Below, piece after piece: positions 8,663 through 16,308 of a stretch of 64,000 nucleotides of DNA. Numbering within the stretch: position 1 is the first letter of the stretch; every line of letters begins with the position of its first letter. Location: positions 1 through 64,000 of the forward strand of contig JAVBKS010000034.1 in assembly GCA_031553935.1 (NCBI GenBank), in the 5' to 3' direction. Position numbers and translations under genes: made by a program. The notes under the pieces are model-generated. The model was not told the origin of the DNA and made no database searches. It saw only the letters and a list, made by a program, of their open reading frames with translations. The DNA is from JAISDD01 sp031553935 (GTDB lineage Bacteria > Bacillota > Syntrophomonadia > Syntrophomonadales > Syntrophomonadaceae).

Positions 8663-9268
8663 TTACTGTTTCTTCATGCTTTTCGTCTTCTTTCCGGCTC
8701 GATCGAGAATGTCCTCCGCCACATATGGATAAACAGAAAAGGCTTCCTTCAAAAAATCAGGTGTTCGCTCAAAAAGATGCTCATTAAGATATTCTGAAGT
8801 CATGTCATTCCCAAATAGCCACTCCCGGAACATGCCCATGACGCCATAGGTATGGTATTTGACGGCAAATTCCTGATCCGCCGTCAGAGGATTACCTGTA
8901 TGGTACATAACAGCATCTCGTGCAATCTGCACATTGAAGGTTTGCAGATATCCTGCAATGGAGTTCTGAGAATGATCATCAAAGGCCTTCTGATAGAAAG
9001 TTCTTCGTTTTGCCATGCGTATTGTGGCTTGATTCAAACCACCGATGGTATAACTTGGGTCTTTATCGCCAAATGTTCCCGAAAAATCCTGCAAAAACAT
9101 CCATGCAACCAGCTCGTACTTGTCATGAAAATAATAGTAAAATGTCGAAGTTGTAGCCCCACACAGCTCGCATAGCTTTGCGACACGAACCTTTTCAAGT
9201 GGCATAGAACGGAGCATTTTTTCCAGCCCATCAGCAAACATAATTTTTGTACGGTCTTTCATCTGCAT
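8663..9268 (-). CDS. TetR/AcrR family transcriptional regulator
   Basis: One-component repressor of 201 residues. The N-terminal helix-turn-helix spans about residues 5-50 with the diagnostic 'VRVAKLCELCGATTSTFYYYFHDKYELVAWMF' recognition segment. The C-terminal ligand domain has the DhaS/TetR_C-type pattern 'YHTYGVMGMFREWLF' near 145. It is divergent from two flavin oxidoreductase genes that start 137 bases away, so it probably represses them and itself and responds to an electrophilic or redox-active substrate. This regulation is inference from arrangement only. Confidence 0.85.
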   Translation of the reverse strand: MQMKDRTKIMFADGLEKMLRSMPLEKVRVAKLCELCGATTSTFYYYFHDKYELVAWMFLQDFSGTFGDKDPSYTIGGLNQATIRMAKRRTFYQKAFDDHSQNSIAGYLQTFNVQIARDAVMYHTGNPLTADQEFAVKYHTYGVMGMFREWLFGNDMTSEYLNEHLFERTPDFLKEAFSVYPYVAEDILDRAGKKTKSMKKQ

Positions 9269-9405
9269 AGCAACAATCTCCTTTTATTGGCAATTCTTAT
9301 GATAATGCAAAATCACAAGAAAATCAAACGATATCGCATTTTCAATTAAAGATTTTTATTTTGCTCGCGGTATAATTTAGACAGAGAGCAAAAGGAGGCA
9401 TTCAG
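9269..9405. promoter_or_regulatory. Divergent promoter region between tetR-type gene and nitroreductase
   Basis: Holds a perfect -10 hexamer TATAAT (9371-9376) for the rightward genes, with no good -35 at 16-18 bases. A partial inverted repeat, AATGC (about 9305) with GCATT (about 9336) in A/T-rich arms, is a possible operator. An AAAGGAGG ribosome site directly precedes the nitroreductase start. Confidence 0.4.
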
Positions 9406-9924
9406 ATGTATACGCATTTTTTAGAATTGGCTGAGGACCGTTACTCGGTTAGAAAATATTCGAATCAGCAGATTGAGCCGGAACAGATGAAGCGAATTCT
9501 CCGTGCCGGACAGGTTGCACCCACAGCAGCGAACAAACAGCCCCAGAGGATATTCGTTCTTCAGAGCGAGGAAGCTCTGGAAAAAGTCAAAACTCTTACT
9601 CGCTTTGATTTCAATGCCCCCACCGTTCTTCTGATCTGTTCGGACAGTAGTCAGTCGTGGAAGGCAAAAGATGGTCACGATTCTGGTCCCATCGACTGTG
9701 CTATTGTCACTACGCATATGATGCTGGAAGCCTTTGATGAAGGGATTGGCTCCTGCTGGGTGCGGGGTTTTGACCAGAACGATGTTAGCAAAGTCTTTGG
9801 ATTGCCAGACCATTTGGAGCCTGTGGCAATGCTTCCGATTGGATATCCGGCAAAAGATTCGCATCCTTGGCCAGGAGCACATGACAAACGACTGCCGATT
9901 GAAGAAACAGTAACTTATTTATAA
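9406..9924 (+). CDS. Nitroreductase family protein
   Basis: FMN-dependent NAD(P)H oxidoreductase of 172 residues. The N-terminus has the family pattern 'RYSVRKYSNQQIEPEQMKRIL' with FMN-phosphate-binding arginines, then 'APTAANKQPQRIFVL', and the later 'EGIGSCWVRGFDQNDV..FGLP' and 'AMLPIGYPA' blocks that close the dimer flavin site. The substrate (nitro compound, quinone or other) cannot be told. It is 17 bases before the next flavoprotein gene and divergent from the TetR-type regulator, so the two form a likely inducible detoxification operon. Confidence 0.88.
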   Translation: MYTHFLELAEDRYSVRKYSNQQIEPEQMKRILRAGQVAPTAANKQPQRIFVLQSEEALEKVKTLTRFDFNAPTVLLICSDSSQSWKAKDGHDSGPIDCAIVTTHMMLEAFDEGIGSCWVRGFDQNDVSKVFGLPDHLEPVAMLPIGYPAKDSHPWPGAHDKRLPIEETVTYL

Positions 9925-9941
9925 GATAGGAGTGTAAGATT

Positions 9942-10580
9942 ATGAAAACGATTATTATAAACGCAAGCCCTAGAAAAGACGGGAACACGGCACAACTTTT
10001 GAAGGAAGCGCAGAAAGGCTCAGAATCTGTTGGTGCAGCAGTGGAGTATATTGACCTTTATGATCTGACTTTTACAGGCTGCACGAGTTGTCTCGCCTGC
10101 AAACGCAAGGGTGCGGAACGAAACAAGTGCTATTGGCAAGATGCCCTCTCTCCACTGATTGACAGGATTCTTGCCGCCCATGCTGTGATTATCGGCTCTC
10201 CAATCTTTATGGGACAGCCGACCGCATATTTCCGCGCGCTTTTCGAAAGGCTTGGATTCTGTGTACTCTCCTACGACGGAGGAGAACTCAGCTATTATGG
10301 TGGCAAGCTCAATGTAGGCTTTATCTACACCATGAATACACCCACGGATTACTATGAGAAGAATTTGCGTCCAGTGCTGCAAGTAACGGAAAGCACCAGT
10401 GGTATGTTCTTCAAGGGGCAGGTGAAATCTTATGCATCCTGTGACACATTGCAGGTCAAAGACTACAGCAAATACAGCATGGGCGCATTTGATGAGGAAG
10501 CGAAAAAAAAGCATCGTGAAGAACAGTTTCCTGCAGATCTTGAGGAATGCTACCAATTGGGGGCGGAATTAAGCAAATGA
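9942..10580 (+). CDS. NADPH-dependent FMN reductase / flavodoxin-like oxidoreductase
   Basis: Flavodoxin-fold reductase of 212 residues. 'IIINASPRKDGNTAQLLKEA' near the N-terminus is the FMN phosphate loop, and 'AVIIGSPIFMGQPTAYFRALFER' near residue 80 is the second flavin-binding region. A CTSCLAC cysteine pair near residue 45 is typical of this iron-sulfur-flavoprotein-like group, although the full Cx2Cx2Cx4-7C cluster is not complete. Second gene of the operon. Its stop codon overlaps by ATGA the start of a broken third gene. Confidence 0.85.
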   Translation: MKTIIINASPRKDGNTAQLLKEAQKGSESVGAAVEYIDLYDLTFTGCTSCLACKRKGAERNKCYWQDALSPLIDRILAAHAVIIGSPIFMGQPTAYFRALFERLGFCVLSYDGGELSYYGGKLNVGFIYTMNTPTDYYEKNLRPVLQVTESTSGMFFKGQVKSYASCDTLQVKDYSKYSMGAFDEEAKKKHREEQFPADLEECYQLGAELSK

Positions 10581-10690
10581 ATAAGATTTTTAATTTTGAA
10601 CGGCTCGCCACGCAAGAGCGGAAAACCGATTCTCCTATCAGAGCGTTTACCGAGGGTGCGAAATATGAAGCTTTGCCAGATTACACCCCC
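10577..10690 (+). pseudogene. Decayed third flavin reductase gene
   Basis: Starts with an ATGA overlap to the previous gene. Read across two frames it spells a flavodoxin-fold N-terminus: MNKIF in frame one, then ILNGSPRKSGK in the next frame, then RAFTEGAKYE back in the first. The intact family would read 'ILINGSPRKNGNT..L..AF..GA'. At least two frameshifts and loss of the rest of the gene make it a remnant. It suggests that the operon once had three related genes. Confidence 0.6.
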
Positions 10691-10879
10691 TAAAGATTTT
10701 TCTATTTGCTCAATGGAAAGCGAGCCTTGTTCTTGTCCGGCTTTTCCCCCTTCTGCCAGTTGCGATAGTAGTTTCAAAATACCATTATCTATAGCAGCTG
10801 CGCAAATCAAGTGTCAAGCGTTTGAAGTGTCAAAGGAAACGTAGCGTTTTCTAAGTTATCCATAAGCCCTACTCATACT

Positions 10880-11013
10880 CGTTTTCTATAATCGCCTTTA
10901 CCATTTTTACATAAGTTATCTTAATCGGTTCATTTTGCATAATGGTTATGGGTTTGGAACCTGGTTTCCCAAAAGTCCAATGACTGCTGCCAATGTAACT
11001 CAAGGTACCGATC
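10880..11013 (-). pseudogene. Direct repeat copy A: decayed C-terminal coding fragment
   Basis: About 134 bases nearly identical to 11910-12042. On the minus strand it stays open for about 47 codons and ends in TAG, with the reading SYIGSSHWTFGKPGSKPI, then QNEPIKITYVKMVKAI. It lies 34 bases downstream of the stop of the leftward gene at 11047. It looks like the end of a lost gene rather than an untranslated element, because the second copy shares the reading but carries a one-base frameshift. Function unknown. Confidence 0.5.
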
Positions 11014-11046
11014 TTTTGAGTACCCACTTACCATCACCTAGTGCTG

Positions 11047-11712
11047 TCACAGACCCAGATCTATAGTTTCTTCTATCATTTTATCATCTGGCTTAATCCA
11101 ATATATTACACGTAGTTTTCTCCCATTATCTATAAACTCTGCTGTGCTTGGCATAGTATAAACAAAAAGTGAAAAATCTCTGTAAATCTCTTTATGGTAA
11201 ATTGCTGGATCAAACATGTTTTGAACAATCAAGACCCAGTTTTTCTCCTCTCCTTGCAAAGTAAAATATGCAACTAACTCTCCATTTACTTGTACTGGCT
11301 TTTCAAAAAACCTTGAAACTCTACCATTCGAAACATCATAATAACGCCGTTGCCACACTGGACCACCGTGTCCATAATCTAGTTCCAAAATGTCATCCCG
11401 TACCTCAAAACCGAAACTACCGCGCCAATCATGATATCCTTCATCAATTACATTTCCATCATTATCTTTAACATAATAGTGATACCCAGTTTGAGCGCTA
11501 TCGGTAAATATTTCATAATTGTTGCCCTTCTCAATAGAGATATCAAGGGTGTTCATGTAGTTCCATACATTACCTTTTTCGTCGACGTTGTATTTTGCTT
11601 CTAGATCTTTGTTTTGGTCTGGCTCCTTTAACATTTGGTTACTCCTGACATAGTATGCAGATAAATAAACTGTCAAAATCATTAATAAAAATAAAAATAA
11701 CTTATTTGCCAT
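11047..11712 (-). CDS. Hypothetical membrane-anchored exported protein
   Basis: Protein of 221 residues with an N-terminal hydrophobic segment (residues 4-22, LFLFLLMILTVYLSAYYV) that acts as an uncleaved anchor or signal peptide. The rest is polar and beta-rich, with many aromatic residues (GYHYYVKDNDGNVIDEGYHDW, YGHGGPVWQRRYYD). It should face outside the membrane. I do not recognise a family. It belongs to a stretch (11-16 kb) of five small exported proteins of low G+C, each with its own short gap, suggesting an accessory, possibly recently acquired, group. Confidence 0.6.
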   Translation of the reverse strand: MANKLFLFLLMILTVYLSAYYVRSNQMLKEPDQNKDLEAKYNVDEKGNVWNYMNTLDISIEKGNNYEIFTDSAQTGYHYYVKDNDGNVIDEGYHDWRGSFGFEVRDDILELDYGHGGPVWQRRYYDVSNGRVSRFFEKPVQVNGELVAYFTLQGEEKNWVLIVQNMFDPAIYHKEIYRDFSLFVYTMPSTAEFIDNGRKLRVIYWIKPDDKMIEETIDLGL

Positions 11713-11909
11713 TTTTCACCTCTTGCTTGCCATAAACTCTTACCCATTCCATATTCATTATCAGAAGTGTCAAGGGGACATTTCTGTTGAAACCCTCATC
11801 CGATAAATCGATCGCATTACTGGAATCATTCAATGAAATATTTTGAAAGTATAAGTGTCAATAGAAACGTCAGACTGACAGTACGTGTTCTACGTTATTC
11901 ATGAGCAAT

Positions 11910-12042
11910 CGTTTTCTATAATCGCCTTAACCATTTTTACATTAGTTATCTTAATCGGTACTTTTGCGGAATGGTTATGGGTTTGGAATCTGGTTCCCCA
12001 AAAGTCCAATGACTGCTGCCAATGTAACTCAGGTACCGATCA
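11910..12042 (-). pseudogene. Direct repeat copy B: decayed C-terminal coding fragment
   Basis: Second copy of the 134-base repeat, again placed directly downstream (37 bases) of a leftward exported-protein gene. On the minus strand it reads SYIGSSHWTFGEPDSKPI, but one base is missing near the start and another near the middle, so stops appear. The rest of the 11713-12079 gap shows only A/T-rich sequence and two 'gtgtcaa..gga' motifs. Confidence 0.5.
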
Positions 12043-12079
12043 ATCATTTGAAATTTTTGATCGGGATTATAATTGTGCC

Positions 12080-12997
12080 TCAAAATCCTTTTAAGTTTAC
12101 GGGATATCTATATTCCCACCCCAGTCTTTTCAGTTCCATAGAAGTTTGGAAAATGCACAACTCTTTATATCTTTCTACAATATACTTGTAATTCTCCGTA
12201 TCAGCATCAGTAAACTTGTCATCATAATATTTAGTCCCTTCATTCCCCATGCTCATTTCTAGTATCCAGCCATTGTCAGTTGGACCTTCAATTACAACGA
12301 AGACTTTATTGTCATGGTCTCGAAAATTTCTTACATAAAGTTGGTATGACCCTGGAACGAAAGCATTTTCGAAATCACTGCTTTTTCTATTAGCCTCAAA
12401 ACTCTTCTCGATCTCTTTCATAGCTGCTTCAGCAATTTTTTGCCCAATTTGTTTGCGATCCTCATCTACATTTGGATAAATCGGCTTATAAAATTGCCCA
12501 AACTGGATAGAATTTGACTGCAGGTAATGATAATTATTGCTGTCGAACTGTTCTTTCAATCTTTCATAGCTATAACTAGGTGAATAGCCAAATAATCTAT
12601 ACTCTCCATTATGTTCCGAAACATTAAGCGCATTATAGACAAAATACTTCAGGTATGACTTTTCCTTCAAAAGCAAGCTGTAGGTAGTATCTACTGAATT
12701 AGCTTTAGTTTGATGATAATATATATCATAGGAAAAACTCATATTTTCCAATTCTTCGTAAATTGAATAAGGTCCTCTAAACCAATTGAAATCATTTATA
12801 TCCCTTAACACTGCCGCATTTAACTTTTCCAATTCGTCACGATCAAGAACATAGTCTACTGCACTTCTCTCATTAGTCGAAATAGCTGAACTATTCTCAG
12901 TTGTGTTAACTTCTTGCCGTTCTTTACAACTAAATAAATTAAGTATTAAAAAGGATAAAACGATGAAACTTTTGAGTTTCTTTCTCTTTAAAGACAT
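12080..12997 (-). CDS. Hypothetical lipoprotein
   Basis: Lipoprotein of 305 residues. The lysine-rich n-region (SLKRKKLKS) is followed by a hydrophobic core and lipobox LFSC, so a lipidated Cys should anchor it on the outer face of the membrane. The mature part is rich in Tyr, Asn and Glu with no motif that I know. It ends 'LGWEYRYPVNLKGF', and a related C-terminal fragment survives at 14838-14935. The ATG at 13012 given by the longest frame is rejected because GGGGAG just after it makes a good ribosome site for the ATG at 12997. Confidence 0.65.
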   Translation of the reverse strand: MSLKRKKLKSFIVLSFLILNLFSCKERQEVNTTENSSAISTNERSAVDYVLDRDELEKLNAAVLRDINDFNWFRGPYSIYEELENMSFSYDIYYHQTKANSVDTTYSLLLKEKSYLKYFVYNALNVSEHNGEYRLFGYSPSYSYERLKEQFDSNNYHYLQSNSIQFGQFYKPIYPNVDEDRKQIGQKIAEAAMKEIEKSFEANRKSSDFENAFVPGSYQLYVRNFRDHDNKVFVVIEGPTDNGWILEMSMGNEGTKYYDDKFTDADTENYKYIVERYKELCIFQTSMELKRLGWEYRYPVNLKGF

Positions 12998-13072
12998 ACT
13001 CGATCTCCCCATCTATTATGGCCATAGGTAAAATGACATTACTGTTTCCAGGCTTCAAACCATTAACACCAG

Positions 13073-13678
13073 TTATTCTATCTTTTCTAAGCGGTACAGA
13101 CCATTTTGCCTAAACCACTCTCCTCCCCAAATGTAAGCATCTTCCTTTGATGAGAAAATTCTATCTGGGATATATATTTGCAGATATATACCAAATTCAG
13201 CATGTTTGGTCTCATCAAGTGCATCGACGAAACTTAAATAAATAAAATTTTCACCTAAGTCTAGTATCCTTGGAAATGGACAATCTTCGTTGTTCGATAC
13301 TTCACTATATTTTAGATTTTTTATTTTGTTGTATTTGTATTCCACATTGTCAAAGTACACAGTCAAATCATCTTTTATGACTAAGTATTTCCCCCTCATT
13401 TCCCTCTCAGGTTCATCAGTTCCAAATGGGTGTCTAGAACCAAATAAATACTCCTTCACTTCATACCTTCCAACCGCTCTCTTTATGCGTTCTAAGCTTT
13501 TTTCCTTATGTATTGCCAAATCTTCTTCTAACAAAACATCGATTTGTTCAAAATTATTGCTCGTCTTTTTGATTTCACCGCTCACTTCTACTTTTGAACA
13601 AGATATAGTCGAAAATAGCGAGATTGCCAATACCAGGCTAATAATAGGGTTGATTGCTTTTAATCTAATATTTTTCAT
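13073..13678 (-). CDS. Hypothetical lipoprotein
   Basis: Lipoprotein of 201 residues. Signal segment IISLVLAISLFSTISC ends in a lipobox Cys near residue 27. The mature domain has a 'GRYEVKEYLFGSRHPFGTDEP...GKYLVIKDDLTVYFDNVEY' block that looks like the first strands of a small beta barrel in which a ligand- or protein-binding pocket could form. Its neighbour at 13848 has a comparable 'GVWYIGEYVGFVDSTIYY' block, hinting at distant relation. No known family. It lies 75 bases downstream... in transcription order it follows the 13848 gene and precedes the 12080 lipoprotein. Confidence 0.6.
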   Translation of the reverse strand: MKNIRLKAINPIISLVLAISLFSTISCSKVEVSGEIKKTSNNFEQIDVLLEEDLAIHKEKSLERIKRAVGRYEVKEYLFGSRHPFGTDEPEREMRGKYLVIKDDLTVYFDNVEYKYNKIKNLKYSEVSNNEDCPFPRILDLGENFIYLSFVDALDETKHAEFGIYLQIYIPDRIFSSKEDAYIWGGEWFRQNGLYRLEKIE

Positions 13679-13847
13679 GCTAATACTTGTATACCCTCTC
13701 CGATTGTATTTCTGCTTGAACTACTTTCCCAAGCTCATTCATCCAATTGTTGCTGTTATTAATGTGGTCAACTTTATGTCTCTCACCGAGCGTCAACAAG
13801 TTGTGTTGTTGTCGCCATCTTCGTTAATTGAGCGAACATTGTCAATA

Positions 13848-14618
13848 TTATGGCGCTTTCTTTAGTGTATAGAATGCACCATCCATAAGAAAATAAAATT
13901 TGTTATCCGAAGATAGGACAAGTGTTGCTGATTCATAATGAGCAGGTTGAAGGTCTTCACCCTTTCTTATAAAGAATTTTATATAAAGAACAGGGTATTC
14001 AACCCAAAAATCTTTAGTTATTGTCGTGGCATCTACAAATACTGGATAATTATCACTAGATCTATCAATACTCAACACAATATTCACTGGACTTGGATCC
14101 CATCCTTCTACAAAAATGCAATTTGCGCTAGTGTCTTTCCAATTATCAAGAAATTTTATTTCTTTTACTGAAAAACAATTTGCAGGCTTTTTACTCTTGG
14201 CATTCTCTACTTTTTTCTCATATTCCAAAATTAACTCTTTATTAGACAATTCATCTTTATGATATTTACTATCATATAAGTCAGGATAATATATTGTGGA
14301 ATCAACGAATCCTACGTACTCTCCAATATACCAAACGCCTTTAATTTGGTTCATGATTTGATCTATCTCTTCCAATTCCCACCTGTTATCATCTAAATGT
14401 CCCACACCATAAACTTCATTATTTATTCTATCTTCGTTAATAGATAAAGTTCTTTTCCCTAGCAGATTAATATCAATAGAATTATTTTGAATATTCGAGG
14501 AAGTATTAGTTTTCGAATTAATACTATGCGAAATAAAATCATTGCCAATTCTGCTAAAAGCAAAAACCATCATAGAAAAAGCGATCGTTACCATTATAAA
14601 TAGTATTTTTCTATTCAC
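13848..14618 (-). CDS. Hypothetical membrane-anchored protein
   Basis: Protein of 256 residues with an N-terminal anchor (residues 4-20, ILFIMVTIAFSMMVFAF). The outer domain includes 'GVWYIGEYVGFVDSTIYYPDLYDSK' near residue 90 and a late strand-rich part 'YPVLYIKFFIRKGEDL'. The start is a GTG at 14618: an AAGGAGA site sits eight bases upstream, inside the longer frame that would begin at 14648. No family is recognised. One of the exported proteins of the 11-16 kb accessory stretch. Confidence 0.6.
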   Translation of the reverse strand: MNRKILFIMVTIAFSMMVFAFSRIGNDFISHSINSKTNTSSNIQNNSIDINLLGKRTLSINEDRINNEVYGVGHLDDNRWELEEIDQIMNQIKGVWYIGEYVGFVDSTIYYPDLYDSKYHKDELSNKELILEYEKKVENAKSKKPANCFSVKEIKFLDNWKDTSANCIFVEGWDPSPVNIVLSIDRSSDNYPVFVDATTITKDFWVEYPVLYIKFFIRKGEDLQPAHYESATLVLSSDNKFYFLMDGAFYTLKKAP

Positions 14619-14837
14619 TTCGCTATCTCCTTCATCAAGTAGTCGCAAACCATATTTATAAATATCATATTCTCTCTTTTCTTCCTTTTAATCCAGGATT
14701 TTTGTCTACATAGGCTTGAGCAACAAGTACCAAAGTGACACATCTATTGGCAACATGTTGTAATTTTTCACTGGATAGGAAGTCGAGAAAAACGCCCAGC
14801 GACTGACATCTATTATCATGTTCTTTCTGGAGGTTTC

Positions 14838-14935
14838 AAATTTTTGGATATAGGATTATCATTGCACGATAAAACACTTTTATGTTTACGGGATACCTGT
14901 ATTCCCATTCTAAGTTTCATACGCAGAAAAATACC
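14838..14935 (-). pseudogene. Remnant of a paralog of the 12080-12997 lipoprotein (3' end)
   Basis: On the minus strand this stretch reads LEWEYRYPVNIKVF in one frame, matching the last residues LGWEYRYPVNLKGF of the intact lipoprotein, preceded in another frame by LCMRYFSAYET where the intact gene has ELCIFQTSMEL. The similarity runs on past the intact gene's stop into its 3' flank. The rest of the gene is gone. The surrounding 14619-14971 gap holds nothing else that I can support. Confidence 0.55.
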
Positions 14936-14971
14936 TCATGCAGAGAATCTTCACTTGCTAGAGTTCGTAAG

Positions 14972-15187
14972 TTACCATAGCTTGCCTTGAATGAATTCAT
15001 ATTCTGTTTTTAGCTCATATGCTCTTCGTTTATATCTTTCATATTCAAATTCTGCTGCATCAATCCCCCCCAAAGTCCCCCCTTCATATTCAGCAATAAT
15101 GAGCTGCATATCTAAATTTGCATCTTCAAATGCAAATTCTTCCCATTTCATTTGGGACTTGATAAGGCCTATTTTTCCTTCTTCCAT
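14972..15187 (-). CDS. Hypothetical 71-residue acidic protein or gene fragment
   Basis: Open frame of 71 codons giving a polar, acidic, helical protein (WEEFAFEDANLDMQL, EFEYERYKRRAYELKTEYEF). It has no ribosome site of its own. Its ATG overlaps by 19 bases the end of a 42-residue membrane-peptide frame at 15169-15297 in another phase. Either it is translated by coupling, or a frameshift has split a single membrane-anchored gene into two. Function unknown. Confidence 0.35.
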   Translation of the reverse strand: MEEGKIGLIKSQMKWEEFAFEDANLDMQLIIAEYEGGTLGGIDAAEFEYERYKRRAYELKTEYEFIQGKLW

Positions 15188-15297
15188 TTGATTAGCGGGC
15201 TAATTCTTTTCAAGGTATAATTCTGAGAGAGGTATAAAAACCCGATCACGAACAAAAATATTATGCTTATTATCACTATGATGGTTTTCTTGTTCAT
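15169..15297 (-). CDS. 42-residue membrane peptide or 5' part of a frameshifted gene
   Basis: ATG preceded by AGGAGA about nine bases upstream. The peptide begins with MNKKT and a strongly hydrophobic span (IIVIISIIFLFVIGFLYL, residues 6-23), then ends in a basic tail (RISPLIKWKKEK). It has the form of the signal anchor of the neighbouring exported proteins. The next frame at 14972-15187 continues in a different phase, so the two may once have been one gene of about 110 residues. Confidence 0.4.
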   Translation of the reverse strand: MNKKTIIVIISIIFLFVIGFLYLSQNYTLKRISPLIKWKKEK

Positions 15298-15437
15298 TCT
15301 ATTCTTCTCCTACTCAAAAAAATCATCTATAGAATATCTAGCTAAGTCTCGCATGTAAGTAGTTGGCTCGGTTCAATATTCATTTGGCACAACCAGACGT
15401 GTCAATGGGACGAAGATGGCGGAGGAATGACGCCCAT

Positions 15438-16049
15438 TTATGGTCGATAATCGATTATTGCATACAAGTAATCAGTCCCATCTATTTGGACAAATACAGC
15501 TACTAACCCGTAAATAAATAACGCAGTATTATCTTGAATGTTATCGACGTCTGCACAAACAAGAATAAATCCATTCTTTCTTTTAATTATCGTAGGTTTA
15601 TTATCTATAGAAACCCCTTGTCCAAGGATTTGAGCAATTTCTTCCGCATAAGCTGAAACTGAATCAATATTCATTGATATATATCCATCCAATTCGGTTG
15701 CATATATTTCTTTTTCACAGATCTCAAGGTTGTTAAGTGTTAGTGTCAAATCGATCTCTGCCTCTCCAAATACAGGAAAACGCAAATTTTCTGGAATATT
15801 TTCCTTTTCTAACTCTATTGCATAATTCTTACCCCTGACTCCGAAGCTCGAGCTGAAATATCTCATAATGTTTAATTCATCTTTCACCAAAGCCCGAAAT
15901 GACTTTGCATCTCTATCTTCAATCGATTTCAAAAGAATAATACTCTTCTTTTCAGACTCCGAATGGTTTCCAATTACATAGATGGTAAAGCACGATATAG
16001 TAAATAAACCTATAAACAGAATAATAATAGCAATCCATCTTCTTTTCAC
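15438..16049 (-). CDS. Hypothetical membrane-anchored protein
   Basis: Protein of 203 residues starting with GTG after an AGAGGTG ribosome site. Basic MKRRW leads into a membrane span (IAIIILFIGLFTISCFTIYVIG). The outside domain runs through 'KSIILLKSIEDRDAKSFRALVKDELN', a pattern seen in small DUF4878- or NTF2-like lipoprotein domains in which short helices precede a curved sheet, and ends 'YGLVAVFVQIDGTDYLYAIIDYRP'. That relationship is only suggestive. It is the most upstream of the small exported-protein genes. Confidence 0.55.
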   Translation of the reverse strand: MKRRWIAIIILFIGLFTISCFTIYVIGNHSESEKKSIILLKSIEDRDAKSFRALVKDELNIMRYFSSSFGVRGKNYAIELEKENIPENLRFPVFGEAEIDLTLTLNNLEICEKEIYATELDGYISMNIDSVSAYAEEIAQILGQGVSIDNKPTIIKRKNGFILVCADVDNIQDNTALFIYGLVAVFVQIDGTDYLYAIIDYRP

Positions 16050-16202
16050 TTAACACCTCTATTTCCAACATTACGCTTCATTCTGAATCATTCAATCTCA
16101 AAGGATCTTGTCGCGGGGACGGTAGACCAATGTCAGAAAGCTTAACATCCAGAATTGTCAGGGGACGTTTCTATTAACAATTTGCGGCAATTGCAGCAAA
16201 TT

Positions 16203-16246
16203 AATAAGACTTTATTTTGCCAATCGCAGCATCATAAAGTCTTATT
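16203..16246. terminator. Long A/T hairpin downstream of the 463-residue SLH gene
   Basis: Perfect 12-bp stem AATAAGACTTTA / TAAAGTCTTATT (16203-16214 with 16235-16246) around a 20-base loop. It lies about 60 bases past the stop of the leftward gene at 16309. No clear U-tract, so it may be a weak terminator or a palindromic element. The rest of the 16050-16308 gap shows a 'gtcaggggacgtttct' motif resembling other copies in the region. Confidence 0.4.
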
Positions 16247-16308
16247 ATTTATTGGCATTATATTCTTTTATTAGAAGCACCTATGCCCTTAGCGTGTTGC
16301 TTCCGCTC

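Noticed and set aside
9302..9345. Possible TetR operator
   Set aside because: Only a five-base core inverted repeat at wide spacing; mentioned under the intergenic feature but not claimed as an operator.
10550..10810. 86-codon minus-strand frame (contains DNGILKLLSQLAEGG)
   Set aside because: Overlaps the flavin-reductase remnant on the other strand, has no ribosome site and no family that I can name; part of it might be an older fragment, but I cannot support that.
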